NCBI GenBank assembly: GCA_947254895.1
Contig: CAMYEY010000036.1
Span: 1-12,418, forward strand
DNA from: an uncultured Clostridia bacterium
GTDB lineage: Bacteria > Bacillota > Clostridia > Saccharofermentanales > DTU023
DNA length: 12,418 nucleotides
Direction of reading: 5' to 3'
Shown: positions 1 through 6,873 of the stretch, one piece after another
How positions within the stretch are numbered: the stretch's first letter is position 1
Layout of the letters: each line of letters starts with the position of its first letter
Program-made: the position numbers and the translations under genes
The notes under the pieces: model-generated
What the model saw: only the letters and a program-made list of their open reading frames with translations
Database searches by the model: none
Told to the model about the DNA's origin: nothing

Positions 1-10
1 AGTCCAGAAT

Positions 11-1303
11 ATGAACATAGAGGAAGACTGGAATAATATTTGGCTTAAGTGGCAAGAGCTCACGGAGGATGAGTCTATCGGTAGGTTTGCCTGCAATTAC
101 GCATCTTTTCGATTAAAAACATTCCAGGAAGATTTATATGCCTTTTTGATGACAAAGGTTGATAACTATATTGAGCAGGGGAGGTACTATAGTGCTTCCT
201 TAATATTGGATCGTTTATTTGATGCTTTTCCGAATGAAGTTAAGATTCAAGAGAAAAAACAGCTATGTCATGATAAGATTCCCGCACGCTTAAGTGTTTG
301 GTCTGATCCTGTTGAGCATATTGCCATAAGACCATTGGTTGGAGATGAAGCCAAAGCAAAGTCAGGACCTTATAAGAGCTTTGCAGAATCAGGCTTAATT
401 TCATGTAAGGAATTTGAAAAACTTTTAGAAGAACTTTACAAAAATAATTATGTCTTAATTAACCCCAGCCCCTATAAAAAATACCCAGAGGAACTGGCTA
501 ACGTTGTTGTTCCTGAAGGAAAAAAACCCTTAATTATGGTTTTGGATCAGTACCAGTTTTCTTGCCAATATGTTGAATCTGGTACTGTTGAACAGGTCAG
601 CTTTGATGAGGAAAAGGGGGAGTTTTACAGTAGAGACATAGCCAATGTCAATGACCGAGGGCTGGGCAAGAAGGATGCAATTAGCTTGCTAGAGGACTTC
701 ATTAAAGACCACTCTGACTTTAGTTTTGATGGCGGTAAGGCAATTATTGCTTTGACTGTCGATGAAAATATCCTAGGCTACACGGTTAATGATAGACAGA
801 CGGCGAGGATAGAAGAACGACGTCAGCAACTTGAACTCGACCCTTATATACTTCAAAATAAGAAGCAGGATGAACGTCAAGAGTTTTATAGGCTTCAGAC
901 AGAGGACTTAAAAAAACTTTTAGGTGGACTCTTGTCTAAGGGCTATACTTTTGCTGATTCAGGCTATAGTGGTGCTTATATGAACCAGCTTGATCAAAAT
1001 GAGTTTGAAGATGAAATTGAAAATTGGGAACAGCTCATGAAGCCCTTGGTGGGACAGGTTAACGCCATATCCTTTCCTTCTGGTTCCCATGTTTATGAAG
1101 ATCAGGTTAAATTAAAATTTTTGACGGATAAGGGTTACAACAATATGTATAGCCTAAGTTCAAAACCCTTTAACATGCTTTCCAAAAACTTTATTCATTT
1201 TGATGCAACTCCAATTAACGGCAATAGCCTCCTAAGCCCTGAGGCATGGAATCTAGGACGCTTTTTGGATGTTGGTAAAGTGATAGAAAATTGGAGAGGA
1301 TAG
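11..1303 (+). CDS. polysaccharide deacetylase-like protein with degenerate active site, possibly 5'-partial
   Basis: A 430-residue reading frame. Residues about 47-85 look like a TPR-type helical pair (YIEQGRYYSASLILDRLF). Residues about 100-430 follow, from memory, a clostridial family of NodB-like (CE4) polysaccharide deacetylases: FEKLLEELYKNNYVLI (135-150), a KKPLIMVLD strand (171-179), KAIIALT (243-249), a KGYTFADSGYSG turn (310-321), ISFPSG (353-358) and the C-terminal NGNSLL...FLDVGKVIENWR ending. Active relatives usually carry DD, an HSxxH pair and a PxG loop. Here Asp179 is kept, but the next residue is Gln180 and the two histidine positions are Ser317 and Gly321, so metal-dependent deacetylation looks unlikely. 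The frame stays open from base 2 and no ribosome site precedes the ATG at 11, so the true start and any membrane anchor may lie outside the window. It ends 8 bases before ispH and carries the ispH ribosome site. The function is unknown; the family assignment is moderately sure. Confidence 0.72.
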   Translation: MNIEEDWNNIWLKWQELTEDESIGRFACNYASFRLKTFQEDLYAFLMTKVDNYIEQGRYYSASLILDRLFDAFPNEVKIQEKKQLCHDKIPARLSVWSDPVEHIAIRPLVGDEAKAKSGPYKSFAESGLISCKEFEKLLEELYKNNYVLINPSPYKKYPEELANVVVPEGKKPLIMVLDQYQFSCQYVESGTVEQVSFDEEKGEFYSRDIANVNDRGLGKKDAISLLEDFIKDHSDFSFDGGKAIIALTVDENILGYTVNDRQTARIEERRQQLELDPYILQNKKQDERQEFYRLQTEDLKKLLGGLLSKGYTFADSGYSGAYMNQLDQNEFEDEIENWEQLMKPLVGQVNAISFPSGSHVYEDQVKLKFLTDKGYNNMYSLSSKPFNMLSKNFIHFDATPINGNSLLSPEAWNLGRFLDVGKVIENWRG

Positions 1304-1311
1304 CTAAGCTT

Positions 1312-2253
1312 GTGTCGCCGATAAGTAAACCCAGTCTAGAAGTAATTGATATTAAGCCGCGGGGCTATTGTAAGGGCGTGGTCAGGGCCTTGAGACTTGT
1401 TAAGAAAACTCGCCTTGATAATCCGGATGCTGAAATTTCTATTTTAGGTAGAATCGTACATAATCGTTTTATTACAGCAGCCCTGGATTTTTATAAAATC
1501 AGGACTTTAGCAGAGCCTGGCCTTAGTAGGGAAGAGCTCTTAGATCTGGTCGATCATGGTATCCTGATCTTGTCTGCTCACGGTAGCTCAGAAAGAATTA
1601 AAACAATAGCGAGCCAAAAGGGTCTTAAGGTTATTGATGCGGTGTGTCCGGATGTTTCCTCCACCCATGACCATATTCGTGAAGCTTTGGCCGAAGACAG
1701 GGCGGTTGTCTTTATCGGTAAAGCGGGCCATCCTGAGACAGAGGCCGTTTTGGCAAATTTTCCGGCTTGTAAACTGGTCACGACAAAAGATGATGTTGGA
1801 AATTTAAGATTTTTACCAAGTCAAGAGATTACTATCACTAATCAAACAACCCTATCTATCTTAGAAATTAAAGATATCATCAGGAAAATTATAGACATGT
1901 ATCCTCATGCAGAGGTTGTAGATGAGATATGTGGTGCTACCCGGGTGCGGCAGGAAGCTGTGATCAGAAATTCTAATTTAGATGCCCTCGTTGTAGTGGG
2001 AGATCCCCACAGTAACAACACGGCAATGCTTGCTCAAATAGGTTGGGAGGCGGGAATAGGGAAAGTTTTCCAAGTTGAGACTCTCTATGACCTTGAGCTT
2101 GATGAGCTCAGGGTGGGTTGGCGTCTAGGTGTAACTTCCGGTGCCTCTACTCCGACTTACCTCACCAACATGGTATCGGATTATTTGAGAAATCTGGATC
2201 TAGCTCATCCGGCAGACCTACCGGAAATTGACCTAGCTAAAATTCTTGATTAG
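1312..2253 (+). CDS. ispH: 4-hydroxy-3-methylbut-2-enyl diphosphate reductase (IspH/LytB)
   Basis: Cytoplasmic iron-sulfur enzyme for the last step of the MEP pathway, reducing HMBPP to isopentenyl and dimethylallyl diphosphate. The family motifs are present in order: PRGYCKG (Cys20), RIVHN (His50), LSAHGSS (His90), DAVCPDVSSTH (Cys112), GHPETEAV (Glu142, the catalytic glutamate), TNQTTLS, EICGATRVRQ (Cys207), GDPHSNNTAML and SGASTPTYL. The three cysteines that hold the 4Fe-4S cluster are all there. GTG at 1312 is chosen because GGAGAGG (1293-1299) lies 12 bases upstream and the 313-residue product matches the usual length of about 315. A TTG at 1291 would add seven residues but lacks a ribosome site and overlaps the upstream gene. 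The gene is probably transcribed with the deacetylase-like gene. Its stop overlaps the stop of the opposing yqeG-like gene by four bases. Confidence 0.95.
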   Translation: MSPISKPSLEVIDIKPRGYCKGVVRALRLVKKTRLDNPDAEISILGRIVHNRFITAALDFYKIRTLAEPGLSREELLDLVDHGILILSAHGSSERIKTIASQKGLKVIDAVCPDVSSTHDHIREALAEDRAVVFIGKAGHPETEAVLANFPACKLVTTKDDVGNLRFLPSQEITITNQTTLSILEIKDIIRKIIDMYPHAEVVDEICGATRVRQEAVIRNSNLDALVVVGDPHSNNTAMLAQIGWEAGIGKVFQVETLYDLELDELRVGWRLGVTSGASTPTYLTNMVSDYLRNLDLAHPADLPEIDLAKILD

Positions 2254-2789
2254 GGTTTGGTCAGTATGATGGACTTTGTTTTTTTGTTCCCGTAGCCTTT
2301 GATAAGGAGCCTTTCCAGGAGTCTTTTCAGTTTGACGTAAAAAACCTCTTCCTGAAAACGTTGTTTTACAAGAAGGGTATGGCAGCCAGCATTTTTTCCT
2401 GCCCATATATCTGTGAAGATCTGGTCGCCGACGAGAAGGCACTGCTTAGGGCTTAACCCATAGTCTTCCAATTTTTTATAAATAGCCTTTGGACTTGGTT
2501 TATGAGCGTTACCGAGATAGTCTAAGTTGAGCTTTTTTGAATACTTCAGGCCCCTCTGGCTTTTTGCATTAGAAAGAATGCACAGTTTAAAGTTGAAGCT
2601 CTCCAGCAACTGCGTAACTTCCTTGGCATAAGCGTCTGGACTGGTTGAACCATGCCCAGCCAGAGTATTATCAATATCCAAGAAAATCAGATGAATCCCC
2701 TGGGCCCTAATCTCGGACCAGTCGAAGGTTAGTAAGTCAGAGCTGACATAGTCCGCCTCAAATTTTTCTTGGTAAAGTTTTTTTAACAT
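2250..2789 (-). CDS. YqeG family HAD-IIIA phosphatase
   Basis: A 179-residue HAD-superfamily phosphatase of the YqeG type, related to mitochondrial PGP phosphatase Gep4. Motif I is FLDIDNTLAGHG with nucleophile Asp38 and acid/base Asp40; motif II is LSNA (Ser73); motif III is the lysine in HKP (Lys97); motif IV is GDQIFTDIWAG (Asp122, Asp127). All catalytic residues are intact. In Bacillota yqeG often lies near yqeH and aroE; that context is absent here. ATG at 2789 is chosen because GAGGAGG lies 7 bases upstream; the longer TTG start at 2804 falls within that ribosome site. The C terminus (about 150-179) is lysine-rich. It is divergent from efp and convergent with ispH, sharing four bases of stop codons. 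The physiological substrate is not known from sequence; phosphatidylglycerophosphate is one possibility by homology. Confidence 0.9.
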   Translation of the reverse strand: MLKKLYQEKFEADYVSSDLLTFDWSEIRAQGIHLIFLDIDNTLAGHGSTSPDAYAKEVTQLLESFNFKLCILSNAKSQRGLKYSKKLNLDYLGNAHKPSPKAIYKKLEDYGLSPKQCLLVGDQIFTDIWAGKNAGCHTLLVKQRFQEEVFYVKLKRLLERLLIKGYGNKKTKSIILTKP

Positions 2790-2816
2790 CTTAGTCCTCC
2801 TCAAGTTTGCTTTTTA

Positions 2817-2845
2817 ATTATAGCTGCTTATTTGGGGAGAGGAAA
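2817..2845 (-). promoter_or_regulatory. candidate promoter for the yqeG-like gene
   Basis: On the minus strand a perfect TATAAT (plus-strand 2817-2822) lies 27 bases upstream of the chosen ATG and just ahead of the GAGGAGG ribosome site. This would give a leader of roughly 20 bases. The -35 region 17 bases further up (2840-2845, TTTCCT) is poor, so only the -10 box is well supported. Confidence 0.35.
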
Positions 2846-2909
2846 ATATTATTCTTTTCAAAAAGGTTTATCGATAAGTTGGCCTCTTTAGTATCACATG
2901 CAAGGGCTC

Positions 2910-2938
2910 TTGCCAGCGGCTTGCTAATACTTTAGAAT
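2910..2938 (+). promoter_or_regulatory. sigma-A-type promoter for the efp operon
   Basis: TTGCCA (2910-2915), a 17-base spacer and TAGAAT (2933-2938) each match the vegetative consensus at five of six positions. Transcription would start near 2945, giving a leader of about 55 bases before the efp ATG. That leader contains the 13-base element shared with rny. The geometry is identical to that of the rny promoter, which raises confidence in both. Confidence 0.6.
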
Positions 2939-2963
2939 TAACTAGAAATTTGAATTTTGATTT

Positions 2964-2976
2964 TTGAAAATTAAAT
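2964..2976 (+). repeat. 13-base leader element, copy 1 (efp)
   Basis: TTGAAAATTAAAT occurs here in the efp leader and identically at 12104-12116 in the rny leader. In both places it begins exactly 25 bases after the -10 box and ends shortly before the ribosome site. No function is known to me. It is AT-rich, so chance is possible, but the equal spacing argues for a shared leader design. Confidence 0.5.
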
Positions 2977-2999
2977 CGCTTATTAGCGGAGGAGGAAAT

Positions 3000-3563
3000 A
3001 TGATCAGTGCAGGAGATTTTCGTAACGGGGTAACATTTGAGAGCGAAGGTGAAATTTATCAGGTAATAGAGTTTCAGCATGTCAAACCAGGTAAGGGTGC
3101 AGCTTTTGTTAGAACTAAATATCGCAATCTCAAAACAGGTACGATCAAAGAAGAAAGTTTTAACCCAAATGTCAAATTTGAAGAAGCCAGCTTGACTAGA
3201 CGGGATATGCAATACCTCTATGCCGATGGCGACCTCTATCACTTCATGGATCTTCAATCCTATGAACAGTATCCTATCAAAGGTGAAATTATAGGGGATA
3301 ATCTTAGATTCCTCAAAGAAAACACTATTTGTCAGGTTATCTCTCATAATGGTGAAATCTTCTCAGTAGAATTACCGATTAAAGTTGAACTTCTGGTGAC
3401 CGAGTGTGAGCCGGCTGTTAAAGGCGATACGGCCACCAATGCGTCCAAACTAGCCAAGGTTGAGACGGGTGCCGAGATCAGAGTACCTTTATTTATCAAC
3501 TTGGGTGACGTCATCAGGATTGATACTCGCGACGGTCAGTATGAAGAAAGAGTCCGTAGTTAA
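3000..3563 (+). CDS. efp: elongation factor P
   Basis: A 187-residue translation factor that binds ribosomes stalled at polyproline stretches and promotes peptide bond formation. It has the usual three beta-barrel domains: an N-terminal KOW-like domain (about 1-64), a central OB domain (about 67-127) and a C-terminal OB domain (about 130-185). The tip loop reads VKPGKGAAFVRTKYRN, with Lys32 at the position modified in B. subtilis (5-aminopentanol type); no modification gene is visible nearby. The C-terminal signature GDVIRIDTRDGQYEERV is clear. ATG at 3000 is preceded by GGAGGAGG (2988-2995); the longer in-frame TTG at 2964 lies upstream of this site and is unlikely. A CGCT-TATT-AGCG stem (2977-2988) touches the start of the ribosome site and might slightly limit access. 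It heads the long operon running to recN. Confidence 0.97.
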   Translation: MISAGDFRNGVTFESEGEIYQVIEFQHVKPGKGAAFVRTKYRNLKTGTIKEESFNPNVKFEEASLTRRDMQYLYADGDLYHFMDLQSYEQYPIKGEIIGDNLRFLKENTICQVISHNGEIFSVELPIKVELLVTECEPAVKGDTATNASKLAKVETGAEIRVPLFINLGDVIRIDTRDGQYEERVRS

Positions 3564-3580
3564 GAACGGTTTGTTTGCTG

Positions 3581-3985
3581 ATGGCTTATTTTGACGAGAA
3601 TTCCATTAAGGGTGAGCGGTCAATGTCTCAGGGCTTCATCGCTCAGTATGCAGCAGAGGCTGCTCTTCAAATTGATGGGGTAGATAGTCTTGACTCAGGT
3701 GTCTTGGTCAATCTTAAAGAGGCCCTTGGAGTAGAGCATGAGGGCAGGGGAGTAAAGGTCGAATTTGGGCCTGATAAGTCTGAATTTGTAACCATTATCA
3801 TTTACCCGATTTGTAAATTTGGCTATGTTCTGCCCGAGATCGCCTGGAACATTCAAGAAAAGGTTAAGGAAGATGTTGAGTTGTACACAGGCTTAGTCGT
3901 CAATTTTGTCCATGTCCAGGTTATGGGGGTTACATCAGCTGCAACAGGGGTCGAAGATGGAGCAGGTCAAGAGCTTGATTTTTAG
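3581..3985 (+). CDS. Asp23/Gls24 family envelope stress response protein
   Basis: A 134-residue soluble Asp23-family protein. The family forms a membrane-tethered cytoplasmic layer and is linked to cell-wall or alkaline stress. Matching features are the AAEAALQIDGVDSL segment, GRGVKVEFG, the YPICKFGYVLPEIAWNIQEKV helix region and the VELYTGLVVNFVHVQVMGV terminal strand. ATG at 3581 keeps the first conserved strand; ATG at 3623 has a better upstream purine run (AAGGGTGAG) but would cut into the fold. No strong ribosome site precedes 3581, so translation may depend on coupling to efp, which ends 17 bases upstream. It is directly followed by its predicted membrane anchor AmaP and a DUF2273 protein, a recurrent trio in Bacillota. 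Confidence 0.9.
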   Translation: MAYFDENSIKGERSMSQGFIAQYAAEAALQIDGVDSLDSGVLVNLKEALGVEHEGRGVKVEFGPDKSEFVTIIIYPICKFGYVLPEIAWNIQEKVKEDVELYTGLVVNFVHVQVMGVTSAATGVEDGAGQELDF

Positions 3986-4041
3986 AAGCTGCAAGAGCAA
4001 GTAATTAGATGACTGAAAGGGAGAACAGAGGTTAAAAAATT

Positions 4042-4590
4042 ATGAATCAGTTTTTACATATGGTAGAGATGGCCCTATCCTTTCTTTTAGCCTTACTTTC
4101 TTTGCTGATTATCTCAGTTTTTATGAGTGAAAGTCTGATGAGTGGGATGATCAGCTTGGTAGTGAGGATATCTAACCAGCCTCGGAGCCAATTAATCCTG
4201 CTTGCTTTTTTTGCCTTGGTTTTCTTCGCTGCCCTGGGCCTCCTGGTGAATCTTATCTTGAGTGGTCGTTTACACAAGGCTCGTGTAACCGAAAACCAAC
4301 TTGGGATGATTGATATTAAGGTAGATGCCATTGAAAGTGTTGCCTTAAATGCAGCTCAAACAGCACAAGCAGGGGTGAAAGCGGCCAAGGCACACATAGC
4401 CCCTTTTAAAGATGGCAAACTATCAGTCCGACTCAGCGTTATGGCTTTTTCAAATGTTGAGTTACCGGCTATGATGGCCAAGGTTCAGGAAAGAGTTAAG
4501 AAAGATATAGAGCGCTATACCGGCATCCAAGTGGCAGAAGTTATCGTGCGGGTTAGCCGGGTAGATACGATCTCGGCGAGAGTTGACTAG
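4042..4590 (+). CDS. amaP: alkaline shock response membrane anchor protein AmaP
   Basis: A 182-residue protein with two predicted transmembrane helices (about 8-28 and 51-73) joined by a short loop, then a cytoplasmic region (83-175) resembling the Asp23 fold. The shared ending IERYTGIQVAEVIVRVSRV parallels the VELYTGLVVNFVHVQVMGV of the upstream gene. In Staphylococcus, AmaP recruits Asp23 to the membrane; the same role is inferred here. The ATG at 4042 has AGAGG (4027-4031) ten bases upstream. It lies 56 bases after the Asp23 gene and 54 before the DUF2273 gene, all co-oriented, so the three products probably work together. The assignment rests on topology, domain similarity and neighbourhood. 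Confidence 0.88.
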   Translation: MNQFLHMVEMALSFLLALLSLLIISVFMSESLMSGMISLVVRISNQPRSQLILLAFFALVFFAALGLLVNLILSGRLHKARVTENQLGMIDIKVDAIESVALNAAQTAQAGVKAAKAHIAPFKDGKLSVRLSVMAFSNVELPAMMAKVQERVKKDIERYTGIQVAEVIVRVSRVDTISARVD

Positions 4591-4605
4591 GTTACAGCAC
4601 AGCTC

Positions 4606-4625
4606 TTATGAGACCATTTATGAGA
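4606..4625 (+). repeat. short direct repeat TTATGAGA x2
   Basis: TTATGAGA occurs at 4606-4613 and again at 4618-4625, immediately before the AAAGGAGG ribosome site of the DUF2273 gene. It is a small tandem-like duplication in the 54-base spacer; no function is evident. Confidence 0.4.
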
Positions 4626-4644
4626 AAGGAGGGTGGAAATAACT

Positions 4645-4890
4645 ATGCGTGATAGACAAAATTTTTTTCAAGCCCTCTTTGCAAATTTTAAAACAGGGGG
4701 TGCTGGAAGAATAGGGGCTTTAGTCGCTTTTGTTCTGGCTCTACTCATTGTCATATTTGGTTTTATCAGGACTTTTTTCATTATTATCATAACTTTGCTT
4801 GGTTACTACATCGGAGTTCGTTACTTTTCAAGCGAGCGTTCTATCAAAGAGCTTCTGGACCGAATATTTCCCCCAGGCAGATTTAGGTGA
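4645..4890 (+). CDS. DUF2273 small integral membrane protein
   Basis: An 81-residue protein with two hydrophobic helices (about 23-41 and 43-60) flanked by basic residues, and a short C-terminal tail rich in charged residues. The glycine pattern GRIGALVAFVLALLIVIFGF and LLGYYIGVRYF matches DUF2273, a family almost always found beside Asp23 and AmaP; its biochemical role is unknown. ATG at 4645 is chosen over GTG at 4633 because the GTG adjoins the strong AAAGGAGG site (4625-4632). The spacing of 12 bases to the ATG is a little long. It probably sits in the membrane as part of, or an accessory to, the Asp23-AmaP assembly. Confidence 0.85.
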   Translation: MRDRQNFFQALFANFKTGGAGRIGALVAFVLALLIVIFGFIRTFFIIIITLLGYYIGVRYFSSERSIKELLDRIFPPGRFR

Positions 4891-4936
4891 TACGGCTAGG
4901 GTTCGTATTAATAAATGACAGTTGGATGGTGGCAAG

Positions 4937-5356
4937 TTGAAAATTAGTCGCAGTCAGGTTAGAGAATATGCTTTTATGTTTCTTTATCAACTAGAGATTC
5001 ATGCAGAAGATATTTTGACGCAAAAAAAATATTTTTTAGAAGAATTTCCAATACCAGATGATCAATTGGACTTTTTTGATGAACGGGTGGAGGGCGTTTA
5101 TGCTAAAAAGCAAGAGCTTGATCAAACGCTAGAACCCTATTTGGTCAAATGGAAGATTGAACGTTTGCCTAAAATTGACCTAACCATCTTGCGCCTAGCC
5201 CTTTACGAAATGCTAGAAATAGCTGAAATTCCGAACAGCGTGGCAATTTCAGAAGCTGTCCACTTGGCCAAAAAATATAGTGGTGAGGAATCAAAGTCAT
5301 ACATAAATGCTGTTTTAGGTAATATTAACCGCCAGTTAATAGGCGAACCAACATGA
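4937..5356 (+). CDS. nusB: transcription antitermination protein NusB
   Basis: A 139-residue all-helical RNA-binding protein that pairs with NusE (ribosomal protein S10) on boxA RNA in rRNA antitermination. Typical features are the N-terminal ISRSQVREYAFMFLYQLE and the C-terminal IERLPKIDLTILRLALYEM, IPNSVAISEAVHLAKKYSGEE and INAVLGNI segments. TTG at 4937 is chosen: it starts the family-like MKISRSQ sequence and has GGATGGTGG just upstream (4924-4932), whereas TTG at 4922 has no ribosome site. No ATG is in frame near the start. The stop overlaps the xseA start as ATGA (5353-5356), suggesting coupled translation, as in the common nusB-xseA-xseB arrangement. Confidence 0.95.
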   Translation: MKISRSQVREYAFMFLYQLEIHAEDILTQKKYFLEEFPIPDDQLDFFDERVEGVYAKKQELDQTLEPYLVKWKIERLPKIDLTILRLALYEMLEIAEIPNSVAISEAVHLAKKYSGEESKSYINAVLGNINRQLIGEPT

Positions 5357-6630
5357 TTTACTCAGTAACTGAGGTCAACCGAATGGCCGCGGAGGTCTTT
5401 GCTGCCACACCTGCTTTTAATGATATTGAAATCAAGGGTGAACTGTCAGGCGGTAAGAGGTATCCTTCCGGTCATTTTTATTTTACGCTGAAAGATGAGA
5501 ATGCAGCCATTAGTGGGGTGATGTTCAGGTCGGCATTTAGCCGTCTTAACTTTATTCCAGAAAATGGAGATAAGGTAGTCCTCAGGGGTAATATCTCCCT
5601 TTATGAGCAATCCGGTCGCTACCAGGTCATAGCCAACAGCATGCAGCCTATGGGGTTAGGCAATCTCTACCTTGAATATGAAAGATTAAAAAAAGACTTG
5701 GAGAGACAGGGCTATTTCAGCCCTGAGCGAAAGAAATCTATACCGGTTATGCCTAAGATTATCGGTTTGGCGACCTCTGAAGCAGGCGCTGTTCTGCACG
5801 ATATCATCACTGTTTTGCGGAGACGGTTTCCAGGTTTCAAGTTGGATTTTATTCCTGTTCCTGTTCAAGGTCAGGGGGCAGCTGAGCGGATTGCAGAGGC
5901 CATAGACCAATTTAATCTTCAGGGAAGGGTTGATGTCATTATTATCGGGCGTGGTGGAGGATCTATAGAAGATTTGTGGGCTTTTAATGAAAAAGAGTTG
6001 GCAGATGCTATTTACAGGTCAAATATTCCGATTATTTCTGCGGTAGGACATGAGACAGATTTTACAATCGCAGATTTTACAGCTGACCTAAGGGCAGCAA
6101 CTCCTTCTGCAGCAGCTGAGCTTGTTATTGTGGAAAAAAGTAAGCTTTATGACTTACTCGAACAGAACAGGGAACAGCTCCGAAAAGCCTTGCAAGATAA
6201 GCTGGACTCAGCCAGAAAAGGTTTAGAGTTTTACAGTAAGCGACCGGTCTTGTCGCTTCCAGATAAGCTGTTACAGGGATACAGACAACAGCTTGACGAG
6301 CTTATGAACAGGCTCTTGCGTGAAATCAATTTTCATGTCAGCTACCAAAAACAAGAAAATTTTAATCTTGAGAGTAAATTGAATGTAGCCCTGAGGGGGA
6401 AACTTGATGGAGCAAGACAGAAGCAGCTATCCTTAGAAGCTAGATTAAAAGGGCTAGATCCTCTGGCTATTTTAGACCGTGGTTACAGCTATGTTCAATC
6501 TCAGGAAGGGACTTTAATTAAGTCTGTTGACCAGGTTCAATCTGGTGCAGAGGTTCACTTGTATTGGCGTGACGGTTCAGCAAAGGCAAAAATCGAAGAA
6601 ATCAGAAAGGGTAAGATAGATGTTGAGTAA
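5353..6630 (+). CDS. xseA: exodeoxyribonuclease VII large subunit
   Basis: A 425-residue catalytic subunit of exonuclease VII, which degrades single-stranded DNA into oligonucleotides in repair. An N-terminal OB-fold (about 1-100) contains SGHFYFTLKDENAAI. The catalytic domain carries GRGGGSIEDLWAFNE (199-213), AVGHETDFTIADF (230-242) and RAATPSAAAE (247-256), all characteristic. A long helical coiled-coil region (about 257-385) and the closing DPLAILDRGYSYV segment complete the family plan. The length is slightly short of the usual 440-455, consistent with a shorter coiled coil. The ATG overlaps the nusB stop, and the 3' end overlaps xseB by 11 bases, so the subunits are likely made in a coupled way. 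Confidence 0.97.
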   Translation: MIYSVTEVNRMAAEVFAATPAFNDIEIKGELSGGKRYPSGHFYFTLKDENAAISGVMFRSAFSRLNFIPENGDKVVLRGNISLYEQSGRYQVIANSMQPMGLGNLYLEYERLKKDLERQGYFSPERKKSIPVMPKIIGLATSEAGAVLHDIITVLRRRFPGFKLDFIPVPVQGQGAAERIAEAIDQFNLQGRVDVIIIGRGGGSIEDLWAFNEKELADAIYRSNIPIISAVGHETDFTIADFTADLRAATPSAAAELVIVEKSKLYDLLEQNREQLRKALQDKLDSARKGLEFYSKRPVLSLPDKLLQGYRQQLDELMNRLLREINFHVSYQKQENFNLESKLNVALRGKLDGARQKQLSLEARLKGLDPLAILDRGYSYVQSQEGTLIKSVDQVQSGAEVHLYWRDGSAKAKIEEIRKGKIDVE

Positions 6631-6871
6631 AGAAACATATGTATTACAGGAAAAAGATGTAAAGCAGGAACCAGAATCTTTTGAGAAGGCCTTAGCTGAG
6701 TTGAAAATAGTTTTAGCCCAGTTGGAGGGGGCTAATAGTGATCTAGATTACTCGATCCTTCTCTTTAAACGTGGTAACTTTTTAAGTAAATGGTCTAGCC
6801 GTTATTTAGATACGATGGAAGAAGAAATCAACAAACTTACTTTACACCATGATAGTTCCCAGGAGTGCTAA
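6620..6871 (+). CDS. xseB: exodeoxyribonuclease VII small subunit
   Basis: An 83-residue small subunit that binds the coiled-coil arm of XseA. The family helix pair is visible: SFEKALAELKIVLAQLEG (20-37) followed by LDYSILLFKRGNFLSKWSSR (42-61) and a third short helix. The N-terminal 19 residues are longer than usual and not conserved-looking. Sequence is fairly diverged: the usual acidic LEE run of the second helix reads LDYSI. The ATG at 6620 lies 11 bases inside the xseA end, with GAAAGGG (6605-6611) eight bases upstream. The reading frame closes two bases before ispA. The overlap and partner gene make the assignment firm despite divergence. Confidence 0.92.
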   Translation: MLSKETYVLQEKDVKQEPESFEKALAELKIVLAQLEGANSDLDYSILLFKRGNFLSKWSSRYLDTMEEEINKLTLHHDSSQEC

Positions 6872-6873
6872 CT

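Noticed and set aside
1291..1311. TTG at 1291 as the ispH start
   Set aside because: No ribosome site precedes it, it overlaps the upstream gene, and GTG at 1312 has GGAGAGG upstream and gives the usual protein length.
2277..2286. T-rich run after ispH as an intrinsic terminator
   Set aside because: Only a three-pair stem can be drawn upstream, and the Ts are lysine and neighbouring codons of the opposing gene.
2900..2913. Inverted repeat GCAAG-GGCT-CTTGC before the efp promoter
   Set aside because: Five pairs only, overlaps the -35 box by chance, no T-run and no second copy upstream of rny.
2868..3347. 159-codon open frame on the minus strand across the efp promoter and 5' half
   Set aside because: It is the reverse shadow of efp, has no recognisable domain and no ribosome site; the efp assignment is certain.
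4608..4652. 14-codon micro-ORF starting at ATG 4608 and overlapping the DUF2273 start
   Set aside because: No Shine-Dalgarno in front of it; it arises from the TTATGAGA repeat and is probably chance.
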